A stretch of DNA of 6,225 nt from Planctomycetota bacterium (GTDB lineage: Bacteria > Planctomycetota > Phycisphaerae > WQYP01), in NCBI GenBank assembly GCA_021785155.1, contig JAJYGE010000209.1:1-6225 (forward strand). Direction: 5' to 3'. The translations under genes were made by a program, and so were the position numbers. The notes below the pieces were generated by a model. That model did no database searches and had not been told where the DNA came from. It saw only the letters and a list, made by a program, of their open reading frames with translations. Shown here piece after piece: positions 1 to 5,760 of the stretch. Position 1 is the stretch's first letter, and each line of letters starts with the position of its first letter.

Positions 1-169
1 GGCGTCGCACGGCGCACGCCGAATTTTTGATCTTTGCTCTTTGCTCATTGATCATTAAGCTGGCTGGCCGCCGTTTGACAAGTAAAGAACATGCCTGCAT
101 CAATGGCTCCGTCTCAGCCACGAGGATCGCTACGCACCCAAACAAATTTCGACGCCCGCGCCCAAACTG

Positions 170-206
170 CCTTCTAACTCCTAACTTCTAACTCCTGAAT
201 GCTGGC
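170..206. repeat. 37-base direct repeat, copy A (CTAACTC heptamers)
   Basis: This copy matches the one at 349-385 at 35 of 37 positions. It begins CCTTCTAACTCCTAAC, carries three heptamers of the CTAACTC/CTAACTT type, and ends GAATGCTGGC. A GGCCCC/GGGGCC hairpin follows at once. The heptamer design resembles the short tandemly repeated repetitive (STRR) sequences known from cyanobacterial intergenic DNA, but nothing else in the window looks cyanobacterial. Its function is unknown. Confidence 0.85.
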
Positions 207-225
207 CCCTTAGGGGCCTCTAAAA

Positions 226-336
226 ACATCTTGGGCATCTAGGCCAACTTGAACCACACCCGCTAAAATCAACGCTCCCATCAACTTGCCCAACTTGGGC
301 ACCTTGCCCCCGAACTTGAGCATCTTGGGCAACTTG
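226..336. repeat. Degenerate 9-base repeat tract (CAACTTGGG variants)
   Basis: Variants of a 9-base unit recur: CATCTTGGG, CCAACTTGAA, CAACTTGCC, CAACTTGGG, CACCTTGCC, CATCTTGGG and CAACTTGAA. Part of the tract is in strict period 9 (about 282-309). TGCCCAA and TTGGGCA, separated by one C, make a 7-bp inverted repeat at 287-301. The tract lies between the two heptamer repeats. I see no coding or regulatory role. Confidence 0.6.
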
Positions 337-348
337 AAATTCGCAAGG

Positions 349-385
349 CCTTCTAACTCCTAACTCCTAACTCCTAAATGCTGGC
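349..385. repeat. 37-base direct repeat, copy B (CTAACTC heptamers)
   Basis: This is the second copy of the element at 170-206, differing at only two positions. Here the heptamers are cleaner: CTAACTC three times in tandem. It ends AAATGCTGGC and is followed at once by a different GC-rich hairpin (GGCG/CGCC at 383-394). The shared boundaries suggest a mobile or slippage-generated intergenic repeat that is likely dispersed in this genome. Confidence 0.85.
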
Positions 386-474
386 GGTGCCGCCGCGTTG
401 CAGAATCGGTCACAGGCCCCTTGCGATCCCGATGAAAGCGCCTTTGAAACCTAGTTTGGTGGGAGGCGGCAATT

Positions 475-509
475 CTTAATTCCAGAGGGATGCGGTATAT
501 ACTGTCGGC
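475..509 (+). promoter_or_regulatory. Probable sigma-70-type promoter giving a leaderless mRNA
   Basis: A good -10 hexamer TATACT lies at 498-503, with only a poor -35 candidate (CTTAAT, 475-480) at 17-base spacing. A start site six to seven bases after the -10 falls on or next to the ATG at 510, so the mRNA would be leaderless. This fits the lack of a Shine-Dalgarno sequence at normal distance. The nearest purine-rich block, AGAGGG, ends 20 bases upstream. A 7-codon frame starting at 490 stops in an ATGA overlap with the gene start, so translational coupling is an alternative. Confidence 0.45.
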
Positions 510-1064
510 ATGACAATGGATTTGAAGCCCAATTTTTCATGGATACACGCCATCAACGCTCCACCAGGCGAAGCCTTGGACGCACTACAGCATCTCTATG
601 CGCAGTTGGACGCCGACATTGCCGCGCGGAAACCGATATGTAATACCAGCGGACGATGCTGCAATTTTGAAGTTTGGGGACATCGGTTGTATGTCAGTAC
701 GCTGGAACTGGCTTTTTTTCGCCACGTCATAACGCTCCGCCAGACGAACGCCCTTGCATCCACGGCCAATGTGCAATATCCCCCGGCCAAAGCCATCGTT
801 ACATTTCCGCTGCCACTGCACCAGGAGAATGGGATTTTAAGCCCCGGATGTCCCTGGCAGATTGCCAACCTGTGTACCGCCAGAGAGGCCAGACCGTTAG
901 GTTGCCGAATTTATTTTTGCGATTCCACAGCGCAATCATGGCAACAGGAGCGCTACGAGCATTACCATCAAAAGATTATCGCCTTACACGGTCAATTTCA
1001 CCTGCCCTACCATTACCTTGAATGGAGATCCGCTTTAACCCACATTGATAATCATCCGCAGTAA
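510..1064 (+). CDS. YkgJ-type cysteine-cluster protein (putative Zn/Fe-chelating domain)
   Basis: This 184-residue protein carries the cysteine pattern of the YkgJ / CxxCxxCC family, which is thought to bind zinc or iron; its role in cells is not established. The first cluster is C44, C50 and C51 (CNTSGRCC), after an N-terminal helical stretch. The second set is C114 in GCPW, C122, C132 in RPLGCR and C137 in YFCD. The motif order CC, then GCPW, then C, then RPxGCR, is typical of the family, and the length is normal. There is no signal peptide or membrane segment, so it is probably cytosolic. I chose the ATG at 510. An ATG at 516 would remove only two residues, and neither has a ribosome binding site. 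The gene converges on glnK, shares its intergenic hairpin, and has no evident link to nitrogen metabolism. Confidence 0.8.
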   Translation: MTMDLKPNFSWIHAINAPPGEALDALQHLYAQLDADIAARKPICNTSGRCCNFEVWGHRLYVSTLELAFFRHVITLRQTNALASTANVQYPPAKAIVTFPLPLHQENGILSPGCPWQIANLCTAREARPLGCRIYFCDSTAQSWQQERYEHYHQKIIALHGQFHLPYHYLEWRSALTHIDNHPQ

Positions 1065-1105
1065 ATAAAAAGCGATCCCCAACCAGGTCTGATTGAGGAT
1101 CGCTT
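1062..1105 (-). terminator. Rho-independent terminator of the glnK transcription unit
   Basis: AAGCGATCC (1070-1078) and GGATCGCTT (1097-1105) form a perfect 9-bp stem with an 18-base loop. Read on the minus strand, the stem is followed by TTTATTTA, which fits an intrinsic terminator for transcripts coming through glnK. On the plus strand the stem starts just after the stop of the cysteine-cluster gene but has no T-run behind it, so it would be weak in that direction. Confidence 0.8.
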
Positions 1106-1284
1106 ATGGAACGATTTCCATTACCCGGCGCGGGTGCGGGTGGATACAAATTCGGGCATTCAAGGCCCGGATCGTTTACTCCGGTAAGCCGAAGGCTATA
1201 TGACGATTTACGTCTACCGCCTCCGTCGCGCTGTCCGGGAACAGCTTTGTGGGCCGAAAAGCTGTCGGCTCAACGGGCGTGGCA
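1106..1284 (-). other. glnK 3' trailer, no gene seen
   Basis: About 180 bases separate the glnK stop from its terminator, which is long for a 3' untranslated region. Small inverted repeats occur: CAGCTTT/AAAGCTG at 1242-1264 with a 9-base loop, and CGGGC/GCCCG at 1153-1169. I could not support a small protein on either strand. A plus-strand frame at 1106-1288 has no ribosome binding site and an unconvincing composition. Confidence 0.4.
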
Positions 1285-1638
1285 CTAAATAGCTTCGCTG
1301 CCCACGGTGCCATCGCTGACGCGGATGACGCTTTCCAGGGGCACGATAAACATTTTGCCATCCCCGATCTGTCCTTTTCCGCCCGGTCCGCTGCGGGCCG
1401 CTTTGACGATCGCGTCCACCGTAGGTTGGACGAAGTTCTCATTCACGGCGATTTCGAGACGGACTTTGCGAATCAGGTTGACCTGCATAGCCTGCCCGCG
1501 AAAATATTCCGTGTGTCCTTTTTGCCGGCCATATCCCTGCACATCGCTGACGGTCAGACGGAACACCTCGACATCCGTAAGCGCCTGCTTCACAGCTTCC
1601 AGCCGGTGGGGTTGAATAATAGCGATAATTAATTTCAT
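1285..1638 (-). CDS. glnK: Nitrogen regulatory protein PII (GlnK/GlnB family)
   Basis: PII proteins are cytosolic homotrimers that sense ATP/ADP and 2-oxoglutarate and act by binding targets; the amt-linked type blocks the ammonium channel. This 117-residue protein is full length. It starts MKLIIAIIQP, keeps GYGRQKGHTE (35-44), with Q39 and K58 (2-oxoglutarate contacts), and the B-loop IGDGK (91-95, K95 equal to E. coli K90). Three oddities stand out. The T-loop residue equal to Tyr51 is Met51, with Phe46 and Ala50 beside it, so the classical uridylylation site is absent. The B-loop has five extra residues (PGGKG area). The ATP-phosphate Arg103 equivalent is Ser108, while Arg101 is kept as R106. 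The ATG has a GGAG eight bases upstream. It lies 91 bases after amt1, but a terminator intervenes. The glnK name rests on amt linkage. Confidence 0.93.
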   Translation of the reverse strand: MKLIIAIIQPHRLEAVKQALTDVEVFRLTVSDVQGYGRQKGHTEYFRGQAMQVNLIRKVRLEIAVNENFVQPTVDAIVKAARSGPGGKGQIGDGKMFIVPLESVIRVSDGTVGSEAI

Positions 1639-1658
1639 TTAGAATTCTCCAATTCGGG

Positions 1659-1702
1659 TTTTATAAAAAGCCCCCGCCCAAGGACCCGCCCGAGGCGGGG
1701 GC
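1659..1702 (-). terminator. Terminator or attenuator between amt1 and glnK
   Basis: On the minus strand GCCCCCGCC (1702-1694) pairs perfectly with GGCGGGGGC (1678-1670), a 9-bp GC stem followed directly by TTTTTATAAAA. That is a good intrinsic terminator ending amt1 transcripts before glnK. The upstream arm can instead pair over 6 bp with GGCGGG (1690-1685) through a TCG loop, which would disrupt the terminator stem. The two folds exclude each other, as in attenuators. I see no clear promoter between this site and glnK, so some read-through is probably needed for glnK expression. Confidence 0.8.
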
Positions 1703-1729
1703 ATGTTCAACAACTTAAGGGGTTCCAGT

Positions 1730-3280
1730 TCAGGTGCCACCAAAGGGCATGGCCACCGACTGTTCGGGGAAGGTATTGGTATCCAGGCCAACCTCCCCGT
1801 GTATACCCAAGTCCAGGCCTTCGATTTCCACCTGCTCGGAGACGCGTATCTCCATGAACAGACGCATCACAAAGATGATAATCGCAGTTACCACGCCGGC
1901 ATAGACCACGGCATCACTGGCGGCGAGAATCTGCAACAATACCTGATGGAAGTTGCCGTCAATCCAACCCGCAACGCCTTGCGGCACACCGGCGGCATTG
2001 TTGGGACCGGCAAGGCCGTAGGAAATCGCCGTGCTGGCGAATACACCGGTCAAAACCGCACCAAGGAATCCACCGATGGCATGTACACCAAAGGCATCCA
2101 GTGCGTCATCATAACCGAATATCGTCTTGATCTGCGCACCCCAGTAGCAGACAATTCCGGCGGCCAGGCCGATGATCGGCGATGACCAGAGTGCCACATA
2201 TCCGCAAGCGGGCGTAATGGCGACCAGACCGGCGACAAATCCTGAGGCCATGCCCAAGCTCGTAGCGCGGCGATGGTGCATCCATTCGGCGAAGTTCCAA
2301 GCCAGGCCAGCCATGGCGGTGGCAACCGTGGTGTTAAGAAATGCGGCGCAAGCCAGGCCGTTGGCGGCATTGGCCGAACCGGCATTAAAGCCGTACCAGC
2401 CGAACCAGAGCAAGCCGGCACCGGTGAGCGTGTTAAACAGCGAGTTGGGCTGAATGACATTCGGGAAGCCTTTGCGTTTGCCAATCATGATGGCGGCAAC
2501 CAATCCCGATACGCCTGAGGAAATATGTACGACGGTTCCACCGGCAAAGTCCACAGCTCCAAGCTGTGCCAACCAGCCGTTGCCCCAGATAAAATGGGCC
2601 AGCGGATCGTATACCAAGGTACCCCAGAGAAGAATAAATAAGCACCATGCCCCATATTTCATACGCTCGGCTATTGATCCGGCGATCAGAGCCGGGGTAA
2701 TGACGGCGAACATGGCCTGAAACATGTTGAAAATGGTTTCCGGAACGGGGAACTGCCCGCCGGCTGGAGCACCGGCCACGCCGGTGATGGCGTTGATCGG
2801 ATCCAGTCCCAGCATCATCAAGCGACTGGGATCCCATCCAATAAACTTCTGCAGCATGGGATTGGTGGATGTCCCGAATGACAACATGTAACCAAACAGG
2901 AACCACTGCACAATAATGACGCCCAAAGCCGAGTAGGAGGTCATCATGGTGGCGAGGAAGTTTTTCTTTCGGACAATACCACCGTAGTACAGGGCCAGAC
3001 CGGGCATCATGACCATCACTAACGCGGTGGCCGCCAGCATCCAGGCGGTGCTGCCGGTGTCATAGGTCTGCTGGGCCCAAGCTCCCGTTACTGGAGCCGG
3101 AGCCGTCGTGGTTGCGGCCGGTGCGGTGGCGGCAACCGCAGCCGTGGCCGCCGCGGCGGCAGGAGCCGTCTGGGCGTAGATCTGTCCGGCCATAGTCATT
3201 ACGAGCACAACCGCGGCCAAGCCGAACATCCACCGCATTGTGCTTGCTCTTGCGAGCCTGGTGAGTTTTACTAAACTCAT
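1730..3280 (-). CDS. amt: Ammonium transporter Amt (AmtB-like), amt1
   Basis: This is a 516-residue Amt/Mep channel of the inner membrane that takes up ammonium. Residues 1-36 form a signal peptide (cut predicted at IYA/Q), then comes an Ala/Thr/Pro-rich stretch (about 37-65), then the family's eleven membrane segments from about residue 78. Conserved sites are present: LALYYGGIVRKKN in the first segment, the F187/F191 gate pair (AmtB F103/F107), W232, D244 in DFAGGTVVH, pore histidines H252 and H400, and W295, F298 and S302 in GWYGFNAGS. The C-terminal regulatory tail (EGLDLGIHGE) is intact, which fits control by PII. I start at 3280 because GGAGGA lies eight bases upstream; the in-frame ATG at 3376 lies inside the sigma-54 promoter and cannot be used from that transcript. 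glnK follows, behind a terminator. Confidence 0.96.
   Translation of the reverse strand: MSLVKLTRLARASTMRWMFGLAAVVLVMTMAGQIYAQTAPAAAAATAAVAATAPAATTTAPAPVTGAWAQQTYDTGSTAWMLAATALVMVMMPGLALYYGGIVRKKNFLATMMTSYSALGVIIVQWFLFGYMLSFGTSTNPMLQKFIGWDPSRLMMLGLDPINAITGVAGAPAGGQFPVPETIFNMFQAMFAVITPALIAGSIAERMKYGAWCLFILLWGTLVYDPLAHFIWGNGWLAQLGAVDFAGGTVVHISSGVSGLVAAIMIGKRKGFPNVIQPNSLFNTLTGAGLLWFGWYGFNAGSANAANGLACAAFLNTTVATAMAGLAWNFAEWMHHRRATSLGMASGFVAGLVAITPACGYVALWSSPIIGLAAGIVCYWGAQIKTIFGYDDALDAFGVHAIGGFLGAVLTGVFASTAISYGLAGPNNAAGVPQGVAGWIDGNFHQVLLQILAASDAVVYAGVVTAIIIFVMRLFMEIRVSEQVEIEGLDLGIHGEVGLDTNTFPEQSVAMPFGGT
3262..3279 (-). promoter_or_regulatory. Hairpin overlapping the amt1 start codon
   Basis: In the mRNA, UGAGUUU and AAACUCA form a 7-bp hairpin with an AGUA loop that takes in the U and G of the AUG. 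It could slow initiation. It is short and AU-rich at the loop end, and may be coincidental. Confidence 0.35.
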
Positions 3281-3310
3281 GAGATAGTTCCTCCAAAGAA
3301 CTTTTCGTGA

Positions 3311-3354
3311 ACAACCTTCCTGGTGCCATCGCACCGCACGATGAACCAGGTTGT
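3311..3354 (-). promoter_or_regulatory. 5'-terminal stem-loop of the amt1 leader
   Basis: The predicted transcript starts near 3354, and this fold begins on that base. ACAA (3354-3351) pairs with TTGT (3314-3311), CCTGGT (3350-3345) with ACCAGG (3324-3319), and CATCG (3343-3339) with CGATG (3331-3327). A four-base AAGG bulge interrupts the outer stem. The remaining leader to the ATG is about 30 bases and holds the GGAGGA. A 5'-terminal stem commonly stabilises an mRNA; a ligand-binding role is not suggested by any riboswitch motif I know. Confidence 0.6.
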
Positions 3355-3364
3355 ATGTAAAATA

Positions 3365-3380
3365 AGCAATTTTCATGCCA
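3365..3380 (-). promoter_or_regulatory. Sigma-54 (RpoN) promoter of amt1
   Basis: On the minus strand the site reads TGGCATG-AAAA-TTGCT. The sigma-54 consensus is TGGCACG-N4-TTGCW, so it differs at one position and keeps the invariant GG (-24) and GC (-12) exactly ten bases apart. Transcription should start near 3354, leaving a leader of about 74 bases. This predicts that amt1 needs RpoN and an enhancer-binding protein such as NtrC, neither of which is encoded in the window. Confidence 0.85.
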
Positions 3381-3393
3381 CAAAAATGAACAC

Positions 3394-3410
3394 CGTTTAC
3401 TATTTAGGCA
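3394..3410 (-). promoter_or_regulatory. Shared 17-base upstream element, amt1 copy
   Basis: The minus strand reads TGCCTAAATAGTAAACG. It lies 14 bases upstream of the amt1 sigma-54 promoter and is identical to 5659-5675 upstream of amt2, in the same orientation relative to the gene. It is not a dyad and does not match the NtrC consensus. It may bind a regulator common to both transporters. The flanking 3411-3550 is AT-rich and holds no gene. Confidence 0.6.
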
Positions 3411-3550
3411 AAACAACAAAATATCGCGTTTTATGCAATTATTTTAACCGCAAACCATAGCTAGTTAATTAAGCATACATGCATTCAAAGTAGTCAAATG
3501 CTGTTTTTTATGGTTGAAAATGTCCTTGGCGTGCATAAAAAGTAAGCGTA

Positions 3551-3587
3551 ATAAAAAAGGGCGACCAGGGTATAACCCTGGCCGCCC
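3551..3587 (-). terminator. Rho-independent terminator of amt2
   Basis: On the minus strand GGGCGGCCAGGG and CCCTGGTCGCCC form a 12-position stem with one mismatch and a five-base loop, followed by TTTTTTAT. It lies about 50 bases after the amt2 stop and ahead of the amt1 control region. amt2 is therefore probably monocistronic, and amt1 is transcribed from its own promoter. Confidence 0.92.
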
Positions 3588-3638
3588 ATAATTGCGGTCG
3601 ATCAAAAATTGGTAATCCGATCTACATTCGGTGAAAGA

Positions 3639-5153
3639 TTAAGCCGTCACCAGTTCAGGATCATCATCTTCCGCTAGACCATAAGCTTCTTCACCGTGTA
3701 CGGCATGGTCGCCGACTTCCAGCATTTCGTCCGACATACGCAGCGGCACGAAAAGCTTAATGAAGTAAAGAATCGCTACGGTGGCCACAACGTTCAGTCC
3801 GATGATGAAGCCGGCACCCCAAAGTTGCAGTTGCAACTGATGAATGCCGCCACCATAGAACAGACCGCCATTGGTATTCACGCAGGCAAAGGCACTTTCG
3901 CCTTGCACTGTGGCCAACAAGCCTACCAGCAGACCTCCGGTAAGACCGGCGACACCGTGCGTGTGTACAACTCCCAGGCAATCGTCAACCTTCTTAAAGA
4001 TGGACAATTTATTAGCCAGGATGTTCATGGTGAACCAGGGAAGGGTTCCGGCGGCCAAGCCAACCACCAGTGCACCGTAACCGTTGCACACACCAGCAGA
4101 TGGTGTAATGGCTACCAGACCGGCGATCATACCATTGACGGCACCGAGAACAGAGGGCTTGCCATACTTGGCATAATCACAGAACATCCATGTTAACAGT
4201 GCCATGGCCGTGGCGACGTTGGTATTGAGAACAGCGACGGCGGCATCGGCATTGGCCGAATAGGGGTCACCACCGTTAAAGCCGTTCCATCCGAGCCAGA
4301 CCATACCGGCACCGGCCAAGACCATGAGGATGTTATTGGCTTTGAAATGGGTCCGATCTTTTTTAAGACGCGGGCCAATAATGGCCGCGGCGGTAAAGCC
4401 GCTGACACCGGCTGCCAGGTGAATGACGTAACCACCCGAATAGTCGATTACGCCCCACTGAGCCAACCAGCCACCACCCCAGAGACTGAATGCACCAATG
4501 ACATAGGAGAATGTCAGCCAAAGTGGAACAAACAACATCCAAGCTACAAAGCTCATACGGCCAAACAGTGACCCCGCAATAAGGATCAGCGTAATGGCGG
4601 CAAACACAAATTGGAAGTACACCATCGCCGACATCGGGAATGCGGCCGTGGCAAAGGGCGATGCCGGATTAGGCCCTGGCACGATGGCCTGTCCAAGTTC
4701 ATTCATAATACTAGCGGCAGGTCCGGGGTGGCCTAAGAAGGAAGTCCATTCCGGGCCGAATCCCATGTTGTAAGCCCAGAGTAACCATGCAATCAGCACG
4801 GCTGAAAATGCATAGAACACCATAAACGCGGAATTTATCGCCCATTTTTTCTTCACCACGCCGCCATATAGGATGGCCAAACCGGGAATGCTCTGCATGC
4901 CCACGATCGTCGCGGCAATTAACTGCCAGCAAGTGTCGCCATGGCTAAGCCATGTCGGCGTGGCATAATTAGGGGCGGCCGGAGCAGATGCCGCGGGTGC
5001 CGATGCCGCCGGCGCGGCCGCAGCAGCCGGCGCTGCAGCCGGTGCCACCGTTTGTGCTAAAAGTGGGCCGGCATACAATGCCAGCATCAAAAGAAGTGAA
5101 ACCACCGACCACCATCGCAGTCGTTTTTTCGTGAAAAAGTTACTTAAATCCAT
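3639..5153 (-). CDS. amt: Ammonium transporter Amt (AMT2/Mep-like branch), amt2
   Basis: This is a second ammonium channel of 504 residues, clearly different from amt1. A signal peptide (1-33, cut near LLA/Q) is followed by an Ala/Pro/Ser-rich periplasmic stretch with repeated SAPAA (37-60), then eleven expected membrane segments from about residue 75. Key sites are the F180/F184 gate pair, W225, D237 in DYSGGYVIH, pore histidines H245 and H399, and W289/F292 in GWNGFNGGD. The second histidine sits in VVHTHGVAG and the tail reads LRMSDEMLEVGDHAVHGEEAYG. Both motifs resemble the plant AMT2/Mep-type branch, whereas amt1 resembles E. coli AmtB. The AmtB Ser219 position is Asp296. The ATG at 5153 has GAGGT nine bases upstream. 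It has its own terminator and sigma-54 promoter, and a similar N-terminal design to amt1. Confidence 0.95.
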   Translation of the reverse strand: MDLSNFFTKKRLRWWSVVSLLLMLALYAGPLLAQTVAPAAAPAAAAAPAASAPAASAPAAPNYATPTWLSHGDTCWQLIAATIVGMQSIPGLAILYGGVVKKKWAINSAFMVFYAFSAVLIAWLLWAYNMGFGPEWTSFLGHPGPAASIMNELGQAIVPGPNPASPFATAAFPMSAMVYFQFVFAAITLILIAGSLFGRMSFVAWMLFVPLWLTFSYVIGAFSLWGGGWLAQWGVIDYSGGYVIHLAAGVSGFTAAAIIGPRLKKDRTHFKANNILMVLAGAGMVWLGWNGFNGGDPYSANADAAVAVLNTNVATAMALLTWMFCDYAKYGKPSVLGAVNGMIAGLVAITPSAGVCNGYGALVVGLAAGTLPWFTMNILANKLSIFKKVDDCLGVVHTHGVAGLTGGLLVGLLATVQGESAFACVNTNGGLFYGGGIHQLQLQLWGAGFIIGLNVVATVAILYFIKLFVPLRMSDEMLEVGDHAVHGEEAYGLAEDDDPELVTA

Positions 5154-5468
5154 ACTCTGATTACCTCATCGAACTTTGTCAGTCGCAGTCTCCGGAAACC
5201 ACCCGAAACGCACGGATGCGGAGCCGAATAATCAACACTCACCACGGGGCTTTGGGAATAACACCACCTCCTTCTTACTTGAGCCAACATGTGCTCAAGA
5301 GTTAGAACATCATGGACCAAATACACTCCCGAACCTACAACAGATCGCGGAGAGCATTTCATACCGAAACGAAGAGCGCTATTGGTTCGATAACCAAAAG
5401 CGGCTTCCTGATATTTCCAACAGCGCTGCGGGTTGCTTCCGGAATGCCAGCATCGCAAACCGGAGCAC
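5154..5468 (-). promoter_or_regulatory. Long structured 5' leader of amt2
   Basis: The predicted start near 5468 leaves about 315 bases before the ATG. The leader opens with a stem of CCGG cores (GCTCCGG at 5466-5460 with CCGGAAGC at 5442-5435, one bulge). TTGGTT/AACCAA forms a hairpin at 5382-5397 and CTTGAGC/GCTCAAG another at 5278-5299. Just after the last one, AAGGAGGTG (5273-5265) is a perfect anti-Shine-Dalgarno complement with no well-placed ATG, GTG or TTG. A 125-codon minus-strand frame (5521-5144) crosses the leader and overlaps the amt2 start, but it begins upstream of the promoter and I do not recognise it. Confidence 0.5.
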
Positions 5469-5478
5469 ACGGTAATAA

Positions 5479-5494
5479 TGCAATTGCCATGCCA
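5479..5494 (-). promoter_or_regulatory. Sigma-54 (RpoN) promoter of amt2
   Basis: On the minus strand the site reads TGGCATG-GCAA-TTGCA, preceded by C. It keeps GG and GC at exact -24/-12 spacing and has the same single departure from consensus (T for C) as the amt1 site. Transcription should start near 5468. Two transporter genes with such matching sites point to shared nitrogen-limitation control. Confidence 0.85.
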
Positions 5495-5658
5495 GAACCG
5501 GTGGCCAAGTTTGATTCGCACACACGCTACGCCAGGATTGCCTTTGGGCTGGACAATATCGCACTAATGAACCAAGCTTCATGCAATACAAGCTGAGTTT
5601 TCAGGATGATGAGCGGACGGGCACGGCCGCCCATTTTATATACAAAGATGTTTTTAAG

Positions 5659-5675
5659 CGTTTACTATTTAGGCA
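5659..5675 (-). promoter_or_regulatory. Shared 17-base upstream element, amt2 copy
   Basis: This is identical to 3394-3410 and in the same orientation relative to its gene, but about 165 bases upstream of the amt2 sigma-54 promoter instead of 14. The variable distance suits an upstream activator or repressor site better than a core promoter element. Confidence 0.6.
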
Positions 5676-5760
5676 TTACCGTTCGCCTGGACGAAATTAA
5701 CATGACGCTCAGAGCCAACGACATGGCTGTCTTACTAAATGGGCAATCACATTAAACTGT

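Larger units (their letters stand above)
1..509. other. Gene-free region with short direct and tandem repeats
   Basis: I find no convincing coding region here. The stretch is rich in short repeated words. TTTGCTC occurs twice in tandem at 33-46. CTAACTC-type heptamers form two 37-base arrays at 170-206 and 349-385. Variants of CAACTTGGG recur between about 226 and 336. A 6-bp hairpin (GGCCCC, loop TTA, GGGGCC) lies at 204-218 directly after the first heptamer array, and a GC-rich hairpin (GGCG, loop GTGC, CGCC) lies at 383-394 after the second. The first 20 bases could be the remains of a GC-rich hairpin (GGCGT and ACGCC) followed by TTTTT, perhaps the terminator of a plus-strand gene outside the window; this is weak. 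Confidence 0.6.

Noticed and set aside
170..385. CRISPR array
   Set aside because: There are only two 37-base units, themselves internally repetitive, and the intervening DNA is itself repetitive. No cas genes are present.
1724..1739. Possible sigma-54 promoter for glnK at the amt1 stop (TGGCAC-CTGAA-CTGGA)
   Set aside because: The required -12 GC is GG, part of the sequence is the amt1 coding end, and transcripts would run straight into the terminator at 1659-1702.
1703..2185. Plus-strand frame opposite the end of amt1
   Set aside because: It is antisense to a well-conserved Amt coding region, and other such frames opposite both amt genes have the same explanation.
3281..3376. N-terminal extension of amt1 from the ATG at 3376
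   Set aside because: That ATG lies inside the sigma-54 promoter, has no ribosome binding site, and the extension would put a non-signal sequence before the signal peptide.
5144..5521. 125-residue minus-strand frame over the amt2 leader
   Set aside because: Its start lies upstream of the sigma-54 promoter, there is no ribosome binding site, and the product resembles no family I know.
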